From the NCBI GenBank assembly GCA_021792555.1, contig JAJYUL010000008.1:1-64000 (forward strand): 64,000 nt of DNA, in the 5' to 3' direction. The notes beneath the pieces are model-generated. The model saw only the letters and a list, made by a program, of their open reading frames with translations, searched no databases and was not told the origin of the DNA. The position numbers and the translations under genes were made by a program. Origin of the DNA: Pseudomonadota bacterium. Lineage in GTDB: Bacteria; Pseudomonadota; Gammaproteobacteria; Steroidobacterales; Steroidobacteraceae. Within the stretch, counting starts at the first letter, position 1. Every line of letters begins with the position of its first letter. Shown here piece by piece: positions 8,118-18,110 of the stretch.

Positions 8118-8145
8118 GCGGCAGGTCGCAACCTGTCGCTTTTTT
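8118..8145 (+). terminator. Intrinsic terminator of the glycine riboswitch expression platform
   Basis: GCGGCAGGT (8118-8126) pairs with ACCTGTCGC (8131-8139) around a 4-base CGCA loop, with one G-U pair, and is followed by six T residues. It sits directly after the second aptamer and 17 bases before the gcvT start codon. Confidence 0.88.
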
Positions 8146-8161
8146 GTTTCCTGGAGGATCT

Positions 8162-9247
8162 GTGGCACGACGTACCCCTTTATTTGCCGTCCATCAGGCC
8201 GCCGGCGCGCGCATCGTGGATTTCGGCGGCTGGGACATGCCTCTGCAGTACGGCTCGCTCATCGCCGAGCACCATGCCGTGCGGCGCGCGGCTGGCGTGT
8301 TCGACGTATCGCACATGTGCGTGGTCGACCTAGAGGGCGATCAGGTCCGGCCGTTCCTGCTGAAGCTCTTCGCCAACGACGTGAGCAAGCTCACCGCCCC
8401 CGGCAAGGCGCTCTACGGCTGCCTGCTCAACGAGCGCGGCGGCGTCATCGATGACCTCATCGTCTACTACCTCGGCGAGCGTTGGTTCCGCGCCGTGGTC
8501 AATGCCGGCACCCGCGATAAGGATCTCGCCTGGATCCGCCGGCATGCCGAGCCGTTCGGCGTCACCGTGCGCGAGCGGGACGATCTGGCGATGCTCGCCG
8601 TGCAGGGCCCCGAGGCGCGCGCGCGCGTGGCGGGGCTGCTCTCGAGCGCCGGAGCCGCTCGCGCGCTCGCGCTCGGGGCGTTCTTCGGAGCGCAAATCGA
8701 CGGGTGGTTCATCTCCCGCACCGGCTACACCGGGGAGGACGGCTTCGAGATCATGCTGAGCGCGGGCGGGGCCGAGTCGCTGTGGCACTCGCTCACCGCG
8801 GCGGGCGTCGCCCCCTGTGGCCTCGGCGCACGCGATACGCTGCGTCTGGAGGCCGGCATGAACCTCTACGGCAGCGACATGGACGAGAGCACCAATCCGC
8901 TCGAGTCGGGCCTCGCCTGGACGGTCGCGCTGAATGCGGGCCGCGCATTCATCGGCCGCGAGGCGCTGGAGGCCCTGCGCGCGCGCGGCATCGAGCGCAA
9001 GCTTGCCGGGCTGGTGCTCGAGGAGCGCGGCGTGCTGCGCGCCCATCAGCGCGTGCTCGCCGGCACCGCCGGGGAGGGCGAGATCACCAGCGGCACCTTC
9101 TCCCCGACGCTCGAGCGCTCCATCGCGCTGGCGCGCATTCCGGCCGCGGCGGGCGAGCAGGTCCAGGTCGACGTGCGCGGCAAACTCCTCGCCGCACGGG
9201 TTGTCAAACCGCCGTTCGTGCGGCACGGCAAGTCGCTCGTCGGCTGA
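8162..9247 (+). CDS. gcvT: Glycine cleavage system T protein (aminomethyltransferase)
   Basis: It transfers the methylene group from the aminomethyl-lipoyl H protein to THF, releasing ammonia. The 361-residue protein begins with the family start ([26 protein letters not shown]) and contains GVFDVSHM, the [13 protein letters not shown] folate-site segment and a C-terminal barrel. The start is GTG at 8162, preceded by GGAGG with 5 bases of spacing, just after the riboswitch terminator; the frame is open far upstream but through the riboswitch. It is first in the gcvT-gcvH-gcvPA-gcvPB operon. Confidence 0.95.
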   Translation: MARRTPLFAVHQAAGARIVDFGGWDMPLQYGSLIAEHHAVRRAAGVFDVSHMCVVDLEGDQVRPFLLKLFANDVSKLTAPGKALYGCLLNERGGVIDDLIVYYLGERWFRAVVNAGTRDKDLAWIRRHAEPFGVTVRERDDLAMLAVQGPEARARVAGLLSSAGAARALALGAFFGAQIDGWFISRTGYTGEDGFEIMLSAGGAESLWHSLTAAGVAPCGLGARDTLRLEAGMNLYGSDMDESTNPLESGLAWTVALNAGRAFIGREALEALRARGIERKLAGLVLEERGVLRAHQRVLAGTAGEGEITSGTFSPTLERSIALARIPAAAGEQVQVDVRGKLLAARVVKPPFVRHGKSLVG

Positions 9248-9327
9248 GCCGCCGCGCTCCGCCCGCCTCTCATTTCATCCGCACACCATCCATCCACACA
9301 CATCGATTCGACTCCACGGAGCGTCGC

Positions 9328-9717
9328 ATGAGCAAGGTTCCTTCCGATCTCAAATACACGCGCACCCACGAATGGCTGCGGACGCTGCCCGACGGCACCG
9401 TCGAAGTCGGCATCACCGATCACGCGCAGCATGCCCTCGGCGATCTGGTGTTCGTCGAGGTTCCGGAGGCGGGCCGCAAGGTCACCCCGGGGGAGCCGTT
9501 CGCCGTGGTCGAGTCGGTCAAGGCGGCCTCCGACGTCTATGCGCCGATCAGCGGCGAGGTGACTGAGGGCAACCCGGCGCTCGCGAGCGCGCCGGAGACC
9601 ATCAACACCGATCCGTACGGCGGCGGCTGGCTGGCGCGGGTGCGGCCCTCGGGCGCCCAGGGGGGGCTGCTGACGGCGGCCGAGTACGAGAAGCTGACGG
9701 CGGAGGAGGGCAACTGA
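9328..9717 (+). CDS. gcvH: Glycine cleavage system H protein
   Basis: The lipoyl-carrier protein of the glycine cleavage system, 129 residues. The THEWLR segment at residues 13-18 and the lipoylation motif [12 protein letters not shown], with Lys65 as the attachment site, are intact. The upstream gap of 80 bases from gcvT contains no clear terminator. Its stop overlaps the gcvPA start by one base (TGATG). Lipoylation would depend on LipA/LipB, both encoded at 50795-52527. Confidence 0.95.
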   Translation: MSKVPSDLKYTRTHEWLRTLPDGTVEVGITDHAQHALGDLVFVEVPEAGRKVTPGEPFAVVESVKAASDVYAPISGEVTEGNPALASAPETINTDPYGGGWLARVRPSGAQGGLLTAAEYEKLTAEEGN

Positions 9718-11090
9718 TGGCGTTCATTCCGCACACCCGCGAGGACGTCGCGGCGATGCTCGATGCCATCGGCGTCGAGAGCATCGAGCGTCTGTTCGAG
9801 GAGATTCCCGCGGGCATGCGCATCGGCTCGCTCGCCGGGGTGCCCGAGGCGCTCAACGAGATGCAGCTCGCGCGGCTGATGAGCGAGCGCGCCCGGCGCG
9901 ACGGCCGGCCGCTGTGCTTCATCGGCGCCGGCGCCTACGAGCACCATATTCCCTCGGCGGTCTGGGCGGTGGCGACGCGCGGGGAGTTCTACAGCGCCTA
10001 CACGCCCTATCAGGCCGAGGCCAGCCAGGGCACGCTGCAGCTGCTGTACGAATACCAGAGCATGATGGCGAGTCTGACGGGCATGGACGTCTCGAACGCC
10101 TCGCTGTACGACGGCGCGAGCGCGCTCGCCGAGGCGAGTCTGATGGCGGTGCGCGCCAACCGGCACTCGAACTCGCGGCGCATTCTCGTGCCGCGCACCG
10201 TGCACCCGCATTACCGGCGCGCGGCGCTCGGCATCGCCGGCAACCAGGACCTGTCCTTCGAGGAGCTGCCGCTGTCGGCCGAGAGCGGCAGCACGGCGCT
10301 GCAGGCGCTCGAGCGCTATGCGGGCGAGGACATCACCGCGCTCGTCATCCAGCAGCCCAACGTGTTCGGGCGGCTCGAGGACGTCGATGCGCTGACCGAC
10401 TGGGCGCACGCGCACAAGGCGCTCGTCATCGCCGTGGTCAATCCGGTCTCCCTCGCGCTGCTGAAGCCCCCGGGCCAGTGGGGCACGCAGGGTGCGGACA
10501 TCGCCGTCGGGGACGGCCAGCCGCTCGGGATTCCGCTCTCCTCGGGCGGGCCGTATTTCGGCTTCATGACCACCCGCATGGCGCACGTGCGCCAGATGCC
10601 CGGGCGCATCGTCGGGCGCACCGTGGATGCCGACGGGCGGCAGGGCTTCACCCTGACGCTGCAGGCGCGCGAGCAGCACATCCGCCGCGCCAAGGCCACT
10701 TCCAACATCTGCACCAATCAGGGGCTGATGGTCACGGCCGCCACCATCCATCTGTCGCTGCTCGGGGCCGAGGGCCTGCGGCGCGCCGCGGCGGCCTCGC
10801 ACGCGCGCACCGAGGAGCTGATCGGGGCGCTCACCTCTCTGCCCGGCGTCGGGCGGCTGTTCGGCCAGCCGGTGTTCCACGAGGCCGCGCTCGGCTTCGA
10901 GCGGCCGGTCGCGGCGCTGCTCGAGCGCCTGGCCGCACGCGGGATCCTCGGCGGCTGGGATCTCTCCGAGCACTATCCGGAGCTCGGCCCGGCGCTGCTG
11001 GTGTGCGCCACCGAGACCAAGACCCGTCAGGACATCGAGCGCTACCGCGCCGCGCTCGATGAGTGTCTGCGCGAAGCGCGCGCCGCGTGA
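9717..11090 (+). CDS. gcvPA: Glycine dehydrogenase (decarboxylating) subunit 1
   Basis: The N-terminal half of the two-subunit P protein, 457 residues, beginning [19 protein letters not shown] as in other GcvPA proteins. It has the fold of a PLP transferase but lacks the cofactor lysine, which is in subunit 2. Together they decarboxylate glycine and load the H protein. E. coli has a single fused GcvP of about 950 residues, so this genome uses the split form. It overlaps gcvH by one base. Confidence 0.93.
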   Translation: MAFIPHTREDVAAMLDAIGVESIERLFEEIPAGMRIGSLAGVPEALNEMQLARLMSERARRDGRPLCFIGAGAYEHHIPSAVWAVATRGEFYSAYTPYQAEASQGTLQLLYEYQSMMASLTGMDVSNASLYDGASALAEASLMAVRANRHSNSRRILVPRTVHPHYRRAALGIAGNQDLSFEELPLSAESGSTALQALERYAGEDITALVIQQPNVFGRLEDVDALTDWAHAHKALVIAVVNPVSLALLKPPGQWGTQGADIAVGDGQPLGIPLSSGGPYFGFMTTRMAHVRQMPGRIVGRTVDADGRQGFTLTLQAREQHIRRAKATSNICTNQGLMVTAATIHLSLLGAEGLRRAAAASHARTEELIGALTSLPGVGRLFGQPVFHEAALGFERPVAALLERLAARGILGGWDLSEHYPELGPALLVCATETKTRQDIERYRAALDECLREARAA

Positions 11091-11104
11091 TGCGAGAGCT
11101 GCCG

Positions 11105-12592
11105 ATGAGCACTGAACGAACCAATCGCCTGGAAAAGCTGATTTTCGAGTACTCGGTGAGCGGCCGCGGCGCCGAGGACCAGTGGCCGGCCGCCTGCGAG
11201 GCGCCCGAGCCGGAGGATCTGCCGCCGGCGCTGCGCCGCGCGAGCCCCCCGCGGCTGCCCGAGGTGAGCGAGCTGGAGGCGGTGCGCCACTTCACGCGCC
11301 TCTCGCAGCTGAACTTCTCGATCGACACGAACTTCTATCCGCTCGGCTCGTGCACGATGAAGTACAACCCCAAGGCGTGCAATCAGTACGCGATGCTGCC
11401 GGAGTTCCTCGCGCGCCATCCGCTCGCGCCGGAGTCGGCCGGCCAGGGCGTGCTCGAGTGCCTGTACGAGCTGCAGGAGATGCTCAAGGAGGTCACCGGC
11501 ATGCAGGCGGTGGCCTTGAGTCCCATGGCGGGCGCCCAGGGCGAGTACGCCGGCGTCGCGATGATCCGCGCCTACCACCGCGCGCGCGGGGATCTCGCGC
11601 GCAACGAAATCATCGTGCCGGAGGCGGCGCACGGCACCAATCCGGCCACGGCGACCATGTGCGGCTGCGTGGTGCGCGAAGTGCCGGTGGATGCCGAGGG
11701 CGACGTCGACCTGGACGCGCTCAAGGCCGCGGTCGGGCCGAAGACCGCCGGCATCATGCTCACCAACCCCTCGACCCTCGGGATCTTCGAGCGGCGCATC
11801 GAGGAAGTGGCGCGCATCGTGCACGCCGCGGGCGGACTGCTCTATTACGACGGCGCCAACCTCAATGCCATTCTCGGCAAGGTGCGCCCCGGGGACATGG
11901 GCTTCGACGTCATCCACGTCAATCTGCACAAGACCTTCTCCACCCCCCACGGCGGCGGCGGCCCGGGGGCCGGCCCCGTCGGGGTCGCGGCCCGGCTGGC
12001 CCCGTTCCTGCCCGTGCCCGTCGTGGCGCGCCGCGGCGAGCGGTACGTGTGGCTCACCGAGCGGGACCTGCCGCAGACGATCGGCCGCCTGTCGGCCTTC
12101 GCCGGCAACGTCGGGGTGCTGTTGCGGGCGTACATCTACATGCGCATGCTCGGCCGCGACGGCATGGCCAAGGTGGGCGAGTACGCCACGCTCAACGCCA
12201 ACTACCTGCTCGCGCGGCTCACGCGGGCGGGCTTCGATGCGGCCTACCCGCGCCGGCGCGCCAGCCATGAGTTCATCATCACGGTGAAGCGCCAGGCGCG
12301 CGAGCTCGGGGTGACGGCCATGGACTTCGCCAAGCGCCTTCTCGATCATGGCCAGCATGCCCCGACCACCTATTTCCCGCTGCTGGTGCCGGAATGTCTG
12401 CTGATCGAGCCGACGGAGACCGAGAGCAAGGCGGCCCTGGATGCCTTCGTCGAGGCCATGACGCGCATTCTGCTCGAGGCCACGCAAGAACCCGAGCGCG
12501 TCACGAGCGCTCCGCATACCATGCCGGTACGGCGGCTCGATGACGTGCGGGCGGCCAAGCAGCTGGATCTTGCGTGGAAAGCGGCCCCATAG
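11105..12592 (+). CDS. gcvPB: Glycine dehydrogenase (decarboxylating) subunit 2
   Basis: The PLP-carrying half of the P protein, 495 residues. The Schiff-base lysine is in [17 protein letters not shown], and the Gly-rich loop that follows is typical. The start chosen is ATG at 11105, which has GAGAG about 7 bases upstream; an ATG at 11090 that overlaps the gcvPA stop is the alternative and adds 5 residues. It is the last member of the riboswitch-controlled gcv operon, although dgkA begins inside its 3' end and could be co-transcribed. Confidence 0.93.
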   Translation: MSTERTNRLEKLIFEYSVSGRGAEDQWPAACEAPEPEDLPPALRRASPPRLPEVSELEAVRHFTRLSQLNFSIDTNFYPLGSCTMKYNPKACNQYAMLPEFLARHPLAPESAGQGVLECLYELQEMLKEVTGMQAVALSPMAGAQGEYAGVAMIRAYHRARGDLARNEIIVPEAAHGTNPATATMCGCVVREVPVDAEGDVDLDALKAAVGPKTAGIMLTNPSTLGIFERRIEEVARIVHAAGGLLYYDGANLNAILGKVRPGDMGFDVIHVNLHKTFSTPHGGGGPGAGPVGVAARLAPFLPVPVVARRGERYVWLTERDLPQTIGRLSAFAGNVGVLLRAYIYMRMLGRDGMAKVGEYATLNANYLLARLTRAGFDAAYPRRRASHEFIITVKRQARELGVTAMDFAKRLLDHGQHAPTTYFPLLVPECLLIEPTETESKAALDAFVEAMTRILLEATQEPERVTSAPHTMPVRRLDDVRAAKQLDLAWKAAP

Positions 12593-12960
12593 CGATTGAG
12601 CGATCCAAGCCGAGAGGCCTCACCCGGGTGCTGCGCGCCTTCGGCGCGAGCGCCCGGGGTCTTGCCGGTGCGTTCCGCGAGGAGGCCGCGTTCCGCCAGG
12701 AGCTGGCGTTTGCGGCGCTGGCGATTCCGCTCGCGCTGTGGCTCGGGCACGATGGCACCGAGCGGGCGCTGCTCATCGCGCCGGTGCTGCTCATCCTGGT
12801 GGTGGAGCTGATCAACAGCGCCATCGAGGCGACCGTCGATCGCATCGGGCTCGAGCGGCACGTGCTCGCCGGTCTCGCCAAGGACATCGGCTCCGCTGCG
12901 GTGCTGATGTCGTTCGTCCTGCTCGCGGCGGTGTGGCTGCTGGTGCTCACCGGCCGTTAG
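12574..12960 (+). CDS. dgkA: Diacylglycerol kinase DgkA
   Basis: A small integral membrane kinase, 128 residues with three predicted membrane helices (about 50-65, 66-85 and 105-125). The active-site region [17 protein letters not shown] and the [10 protein letters not shown] segment match the prokaryotic family. It phosphorylates diacylglycerol left over from membrane-derived glucan or LPS modification. The start is GTG at 12574, inside the last codons of gcvPB; no better start is visible downstream. The N-terminus is slightly longer and more basic than in E. coli. Confidence 0.9.
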   Translation: MESGPIAIERSKPRGLTRVLRAFGASARGLAGAFREEAAFRQELAFAALAIPLALWLGHDGTERALLIAPVLLILVVELINSAIEATVDRIGLERHVLAGLAKDIGSAAVLMSFVLLAAVWLLVLTGR

Positions 12961-12982
12961 CGCTTTATCGATCGGGGGACAG

Positions 12983-15877
12983 ATGCGATTGCTGCGACTG
13001 CTGTGCCTGTCTGTGCTGATTGTGCCGTTCACCCTGGCCGCTGCGGCCGCGCCGCCCGGCCCGAGCCGCCCGCCTGAGAGGCGGCCGCTGCCGGCCGGGA
13101 CCGCCGTCGCGGCGCACATCGCCCGGCAGGCCGCGGCGCTCGAGTCGAACCCGACCTGGGCGGCGACGCTCGCGCGCATCGCCAGCAGCGTCGTGTCGAT
13201 CAACTTCAATCAGGACCGCGCCTTCGATACCGACGTCAACGAGACGGCCGAGGCGACCGGCTTCGTGGTCGACGCCAAGCGCGGCATCATCCTCACCAAC
13301 CGCCACGTGGTCACGCCGGGCCCGGTGACGGCCACGGCGACCTTCCTCGACCGCGAGCAGATCCCGATCTATCCGATCTACCGCGATCCGGTGCACGACT
13401 TCGGCTTCTATCGCTTCAACCCGAAGCTGCTGCACTACATCCATCCCAAGGCGCTGAAGCTCGATCCGGCGGGCGCGCGGGTCGGCCGTGAGATCCGCGT
13501 CGTCGGCAACAACGCCGGGGAGCAGCTCTCGATCCTGGCCGGCACGCTCGCGCGGCTGCACCGCCGCGCCCCGGACTACGGGTTCGGCAACTACAACGAC
13601 TTCAACACGTTCTACCTGCAGGCCGCCTCCGGGACCTCCGGCGGGTCCTCCGGCTCCCCTGTGATCGACATCCGCGGCAACGTGGTGGCGCTCAACGCCG
13701 GCGGCGCGAGCAACGCCGCCTCGAGCTTCTACCTGCCGCTCGCGCCCGTGCAGCGCGCGCTGAAGCGGATCGAGGCGGGCAAGCCCGTCACGCGCGGCAC
13801 GCTGTACACGGTGTTCCATTACACCCCGTTCGATGAGCTGGAGCGTCTCGGCCTGCCGCGCGCGGTGGAGGCGCAGGTCCGCAAGGCCTATCCGCAGCGC
13901 ACGGGCATGCTGGTGGTGAGCAACGTGCTGCCCGGCTCGCCGAGCGCGCGGGTGCTGCAGCCGGGGGACGTCCTGGTGCGGGTCGACGGGCACTACGTGA
14001 CGACGTTCTGGCCGCTCGAGCGCCTCCTCGATCGCTCGGTGGGCCGTCAGGTCCACCTCGAGCTGCAGCGCGGAGGAGAGAAAATCTCCGTCACGCTGCC
14101 GGTCGGCAATCTCAATGCCATCACGCCCGATGCCTACGTGCAGTTCGGCAACGCGGTGGTCAACACGCTCTCCTACGAGATGGCGCTGCAGCTGAACGTG
14201 CCGCCACGCGGGGTATGGGTCGCCAATCCCGGCTTCGTGTTCGGCGCGGCCGGCGTGCCGCGCGGGGCGGTGATCCACAGCATCGACTCCTGGCCGATCG
14301 ACACCGTGCAGGACTTGCGCCGGGCGATCTCGAAGCTCGCCAACGGCCAGTACGCCACCGTGCGCTTCACGCTTGCCACCGATCCCAACAGCACCCAGCT
14401 CGCCTACTTCCGCATGGACCGGCGCTGGTTCCCCGCCGAGTACTGCGTGCGCAACGACGAGCTCGGCATCTGGCCGTGCACGCCGCTGCCCGCAGGGCCG
14501 CCCCCGCCGCCGCACCCGGTGATGTCCACCGGTTTCCCGGTCTACCGCAACGCGCTGCTGAACCGCCTGGCCCACTCGCTCGTGTCGGTGACCTTCAGCA
14601 TGCCGTACTCGGTCTCCGGGGTGACCGAGCACTACTACCACGGCACGGGCGTGGTGGTGGACGCCAAGCGCGGCTGGGTGGTGGTGGACCGCAACACGGT
14701 GCCGGTCTCCCTCGGGGACGTCACGATCACCTTCGCCGGGACGCTGCAGGTGCCGGGCCGCGTGGTCTACGTCAGCCCCATCCACAATCTGGCCGTGGTC
14801 GCCTACGATCCGCGGCTGATCGGCTCGACGCCGGTGCGCTCGGCGCAACTGGTGCCGCAGCGCCTGCAGGCGGGCGAGCCGATCGACGTGGTCGGCATCG
14901 GCGGGGACAACGATCTGCATTTCCGCAGCACCCAGGTCTCGAGCATCGAGCCGCTCGAGCTGCCGCTCTCGCGCACCATGCGCTTCCGCGACACCAACAT
15001 CGAGAGCATCCAGCTGGTCAATCCGCCGGACAACTTCGATGGGGTCCTCACGAACGCGCACGGGCAGGTGCTCGGGCTGTGGTCGAGCTTCGCGTTCGAT
15101 ACCGCCAATGGCGTGGGCCAGGATCTGCAGGGCGTGCCGATCGCGCCGGTGCGCGACATGATCGAGCGCTTGCGCAGCGGCCGGCCGCTGCATTCCCTCG
15201 ACGTCGAGCTCGCGCTGACTCCGCTCGCGAGCGCGCAGCTGATCGGGCTCGCGCCCGCCTGGGCCGAGCGGCTCGCCGCGCACAGCGCCACCCGGCGCGT
15301 GGTGCTGACGGTGATCCGCACCACCGGCGGCTCGCCGGCCTCCCGGCTGCTCGAGCCCGGCGACCTGCTGCTCGCGATCGACGGGCACGTGGTGACGCGC
15401 TTCGAGCAGGTCGAGCAGGCCACCGCGGGGCGCAGTTCGGTGCGCCTGACGATCTGGCGCGGCCGGCAGGCCCTGACCCTGACCGTACCGACGGTAGTGC
15501 TCTCCGGTACGGGCCTGCACCGCGTGGTCGAATGGGCGGGCGCGACGCTGCAGGCGCCGTTCCACTCCATGCTGGCGCAGCGCGGTGTCCCGCCGGTCGG
15601 GGTGTACGTCGATGATTTCGACTACGGATCGCCGGCGGCCCGCTATGGGCTGTATTCGGGGCTGCGGATCGTGGCGGTCGACGGCAAGCCGACGCTTGAC
15701 CTCGATGCGTTCCTGCGCGCCGTGGCGAACCGTCCGGATCACTCCTCGGTGCGCATCACCGCGCTCGGCTGGAACAACGCCCCGCAGGTGATCACCCTGA
15801 CGCTCGACGATCACTATTGGCCGGCGTACGAGCTGCTGCGCACCGCGCACGGGTGGGTGCGGCGCGCGCTGAAGTAG
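12983..15877 (+). CDS. Nma111-like double trypsin/PDZ serine protease
   Basis: A 964-residue exported protein with a signal peptide (about 1-22). The first protease domain (about 55-270) has a full triad: His108 in LTNRHVV, Asp139 in VHDFGF and Ser225 in GTSGGSSGSPV. Two PDZ-like segments follow (about 300-480). A second protease-like domain (about 525-730) has lost the triad: VVDRNTV replaces the His motif and DNFDGVL the Ser motif. More PDZ-like sequence fills 770-950. Tandem HtrA units with a dead second copy and the GTSGGSSGSPV motif are features of the yeast Nma111 family. The substrate is unknown; envelope quality control is a guess. ATG at 12983 follows GGGGACAG. Confidence 0.8.
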   Translation: MRLLRLLCLSVLIVPFTLAAAAAPPGPSRPPERRPLPAGTAVAAHIARQAAALESNPTWAATLARIASSVVSINFNQDRAFDTDVNETAEATGFVVDAKRGIILTNRHVVTPGPVTATATFLDREQIPIYPIYRDPVHDFGFYRFNPKLLHYIHPKALKLDPAGARVGREIRVVGNNAGEQLSILAGTLARLHRRAPDYGFGNYNDFNTFYLQAASGTSGGSSGSPVIDIRGNVVALNAGGASNAASSFYLPLAPVQRALKRIEAGKPVTRGTLYTVFHYTPFDELERLGLPRAVEAQVRKAYPQRTGMLVVSNVLPGSPSARVLQPGDVLVRVDGHYVTTFWPLERLLDRSVGRQVHLELQRGGEKISVTLPVGNLNAITPDAYVQFGNAVVNTLSYEMALQLNVPPRGVWVANPGFVFGAAGVPRGAVIHSIDSWPIDTVQDLRRAISKLANGQYATVRFTLATDPNSTQLAYFRMDRRWFPAEYCVRNDELGIWPCTPLPAGPPPPPHPVMSTGFPVYRNALLNRLAHSLVSVTFSMPYSVSGVTEHYYHGTGVVVDAKRGWVVVDRNTVPVSLGDVTITFAGTLQVPGRVVYVSPIHNLAVVAYDPRLIGSTPVRSAQLVPQRLQAGEPIDVVGIGGDNDLHFRSTQVSSIEPLELPLSRTMRFRDTNIESIQLVNPPDNFDGVLTNAHGQVLGLWSSFAFDTANGVGQDLQGVPIAPVRDMIERLRSGRPLHSLDVELALTPLASAQLIGLAPAWAERLAAHSATRRVVLTVIRTTGGSPASRLLEPGDLLLAIDGHVVTRFEQVEQATAGRSSVRLTIWRGRQALTLTVPTVVLSGTGLHRVVEWAGATLQAPFHSMLAQRGVPPVGVYVDDFDYGSPAARYGLYSGLRIVAVDGKPTLDLDAFLRAVANRPDHSSVRITALGWNNAPQVITLTLDDHYWPAYELLRTAHGWVRRALK

Positions 15878-15898
15878 CCGCCGCCGCGGAGAGGGCAG

Positions 15899-16903
15899 AT
15901 GGAGCGAGTCACAGCGGCGGATCTCGAGGCCGCGGTGCGCGCGCTGCGCGCCGGCGAGCTGGTGGCCTTTCCGACGGAAACGGTCTACGGGCTCGGGGCC
16001 GATGCGGGCAATCCGCAGGCGGTGCGGCGCATCTTCGCGCTCAAGGGCCGCCCGGCGCGCCACCCGGTGATCGTCCATCTGCACGACATCGGCCAGCTGC
16101 CCGAATGGGCCCGCGAGGTGCCGCCTGCGGCCCGGCGGCTCGCCGAACAGTTCTGGCCGGGACCGCTCACGCTGGTGCTGCCGCGCTGCGCCGCCGTCGA
16201 TGACAGCGTGACGGGCGGCCAGGACACCGTCGCGCTGCGCGTGCCGGCGCACCCGGTGGCGCAGCAGCTGCTCTCGGCCTTCGGCGGCGGCATCGCAGCG
16301 CCCTCGGCCAACCGCTACGGCCGGCTGTCCCCGACGCGCGCCGAGCACGTGCGCGAGGAGTTCGGCGATGCCGTCAAGGTGGTGCTCGACGGCGGGGACT
16401 GCCCGATCGGCCTGGAGTCGACCATCGTCGCGTTCCAGAACGGCGCGGCGCGGCTGCTGCGGCCGGGGCGGATCACCGCCGCGGACATCCGCGCGCTGAT
16501 CGGGGATCTGGCGATCGGGGCGGACCTGGCCTCCCCGCGTGTTCCGGGCAGCACCGCGGCGCATTACGCCCCCGCGACGCCGCTCAGTATCGTGCCGGCC
16601 GAGCAGATCGATGCGCACAGCGCGGCGCTTGCCCGTGGCGGACGGCGCATCGCGGTGCTGGCGTGGCGCGCCCCCCGCGCCGCAGTTCCGTCGGTCACCT
16701 GGATCGACGCCGCAGCGCACGCGCCGCAATACGGCCATGACCTGTATGCGCACCTGCGCCGGCTCGACAAGAGCGGCTGCGAGCGCATCCTGGTGCAGGA
16801 GGTCCCCGAAGGGGAGGCCTGGGCGGCGATCCGCGACCGGCTGCGCCGTGCGGCCGCCGGCGCCGGCTCGGCGGACGCGAACACACAGGGAGAGGCGCCA
16901 TGA
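15899..16903 (+). CDS. L-threonylcarbamoyladenylate synthase (Sua5/TsaC)
   Basis: It makes threonylcarbamoyl-AMP for the t6A37 modification of ANN-decoding tRNAs. At 334 residues it is the long Sua5 form: a YrdC domain (about 8-195) with FPTETVYGLGAD, the KGRP...HP motif and APSANRYG, then a Sua5 C-terminal domain (about 205-330) starting near SPRVPGSTAAHYAP. E. coli uses the short TsaC form. ATG at 15899 has GGAGAGGG upstream. It overlaps the downstream decarboxylase by ATGA and heads a compact four-gene run. Confidence 0.9.
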   Translation: MERVTAADLEAAVRALRAGELVAFPTETVYGLGADAGNPQAVRRIFALKGRPARHPVIVHLHDIGQLPEWAREVPPAARRLAEQFWPGPLTLVLPRCAAVDDSVTGGQDTVALRVPAHPVAQQLLSAFGGGIAAPSANRYGRLSPTRAEHVREEFGDAVKVVLDGGDCPIGLESTIVAFQNGAARLLRPGRITAADIRALIGDLAIGADLASPRVPGSTAAHYAPATPLSIVPAEQIDAHSAALARGGRRIAVLAWRAPRAAVPSVTWIDAAAHAPQYGHDLYAHLRRLDKSGCERILVQEVPEGEAWAAIRDRLRRAAAGAGSADANTQGEAP

Positions 16904-18081
16904 GTGCCCGACGCAACCGGTTCATCGATCCGTTTCAGCCGGCCGAGATCCGCCGCCTGGTGCGCCAGTTCGGCTCGCCGCTGCTCATACTCGACTGCGA
17001 GCGCGTGCGCGTGCAGTTCCGCAAGCTGCGCGCGGCGCTCGGGCGCGTGGACCTGCACTACGCGCTGAAGCCCATGCCGCATGCGGCCGTGGTGCAGACC
17101 GTGCTCGCGGAGGGAGGCTTTCTCGACCTCGCCACCAGCGGCGAGGTGCAGCTCGTGCGCCGTCTCGGGGTCGACCCCGCGCGCTGCATTCACACCCATC
17201 CGATCAAGCGCCCGCAGGACATCCGCAACGCGCTCGAGTACGGGGTGCGCACGTTCGTGGCCGACAACCCCGACGAGGTGCGCAAGTTCGAGCACTTCGC
17301 CGACCGCGCCGAGCTGCTGCTGCGCGTCTCGTTCCGCAGCCCCGGGGCGGTGTGCGACCTGTCGCGCAAGTTCGGCTGCGACCCGGAGGACGTCCTCGCG
17401 CTGGCGCGGCTGGCCGCCGAGCTCGGCATCACCGTGCGGGGCCTGTCGTTTCACGTCGGCTCGCAGGCCGGGGATTCGGCCAAGCACGTCGAGGCGCTGC
17501 ATGCGTGCGCGCGCCTGATGGCCGCCGGCCGGCGCCGCAAGCTCGGCGCGCTCGACACGCTCGATATCGGCGGCGGCTTCCCGATCGACTACACCCAGCC
17601 GGTGCAGGACATCGAGCGCTTCTGCGAGCCGCTGCGCGCGGCGCTCGATGAGCTGCCCAAGCGGGTGCGCGTGATCGCCGAGCCCGGGCGCTTCATCGTG
17701 GGACCGGCCGCCATCGGCGTCGCCTCGGTGATGGGACGGGCGCGCCGCGAGGGGCACTGGTGGTACTACCTCGATGACGGCCTGTACGGCTCCTACAGCG
17801 GCCAGCTCTACGATCACGCGCGCTACCCGGTCGAGCCGCTGAAGGACTCCGAGGAGCGGCTGCCGTCGGTGCTCGCGGGCCCGACCTGCGACAGCATCGA
17901 TGTGATCGCCGAGAACCTGCTGCTGCCGAAGCTCGAGGCGGGCGATCTGATCATCGGGCGGGCGATGGGCGCTTACACCTGGGCGAGCGCCTCGGAGTTC
18001 AACTTCTTTCCCAGGGCCACGGTGGTGGCCGTCAACCTGACCCCGGGCGATGCCGGGATGGTGATGCCGTTCCCGCTGTGA
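16900..18081 (+). CDS. Ornithine/lysine decarboxylase-like PLP enzyme (fold type III)
   Basis: A 393-residue alanine-racemase-fold decarboxylase. The PLP lysine is Lys57 in HYALKPMPH, the glycine-rich phosphate loop is LDIGGGFPIDY and the catalytic cysteine lies in AGPTCDSIDVI near residue 330. This set fits eukaryotic-type ornithine decarboxylases and their bacterial ornithine/lysine homologues, which make putrescine or cadaverine; which substrate is used cannot be told from sequence. It is about half the size of E. coli SpeC, an unrelated fold. The start overlaps the Sua5 gene (ATGA) and the stop overlaps a GTG of the next frame. Confidence 0.85.
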   Translation: MSARRNRFIDPFQPAEIRRLVRQFGSPLLILDCERVRVQFRKLRAALGRVDLHYALKPMPHAAVVQTVLAEGGFLDLATSGEVQLVRRLGVDPARCIHTHPIKRPQDIRNALEYGVRTFVADNPDEVRKFEHFADRAELLLRVSFRSPGAVCDLSRKFGCDPEDVLALARLAAELGITVRGLSFHVGSQAGDSAKHVEALHACARLMAAGRRRKLGALDTLDIGGGFPIDYTQPVQDIERFCEPLRAALDELPKRVRVIAEPGRFIVGPAAIGVASVMGRARREGHWWYYLDDGLYGSYSGQLYDHARYPVEPLKDSEERLPSVLAGPTCDSIDVIAENLLLPKLEAGDLIIGRAMGAYTWASASEFNFFPRATVVAVNLTPGDAGMVMPFPL

Positions 18082-18110
18082 GCGGCGCTGCCAGGGGAGC
18101 CGACTGCGTG

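Noticed and set aside
12965-16753. A 1262-codon open frame on the minus strand across the protease and Sua5 genes
   Set aside because: It is an antisense shadow caused by high GC: the sequence is Arg/His/Gly-rich without motifs, while the plus strand encodes recognisable families.
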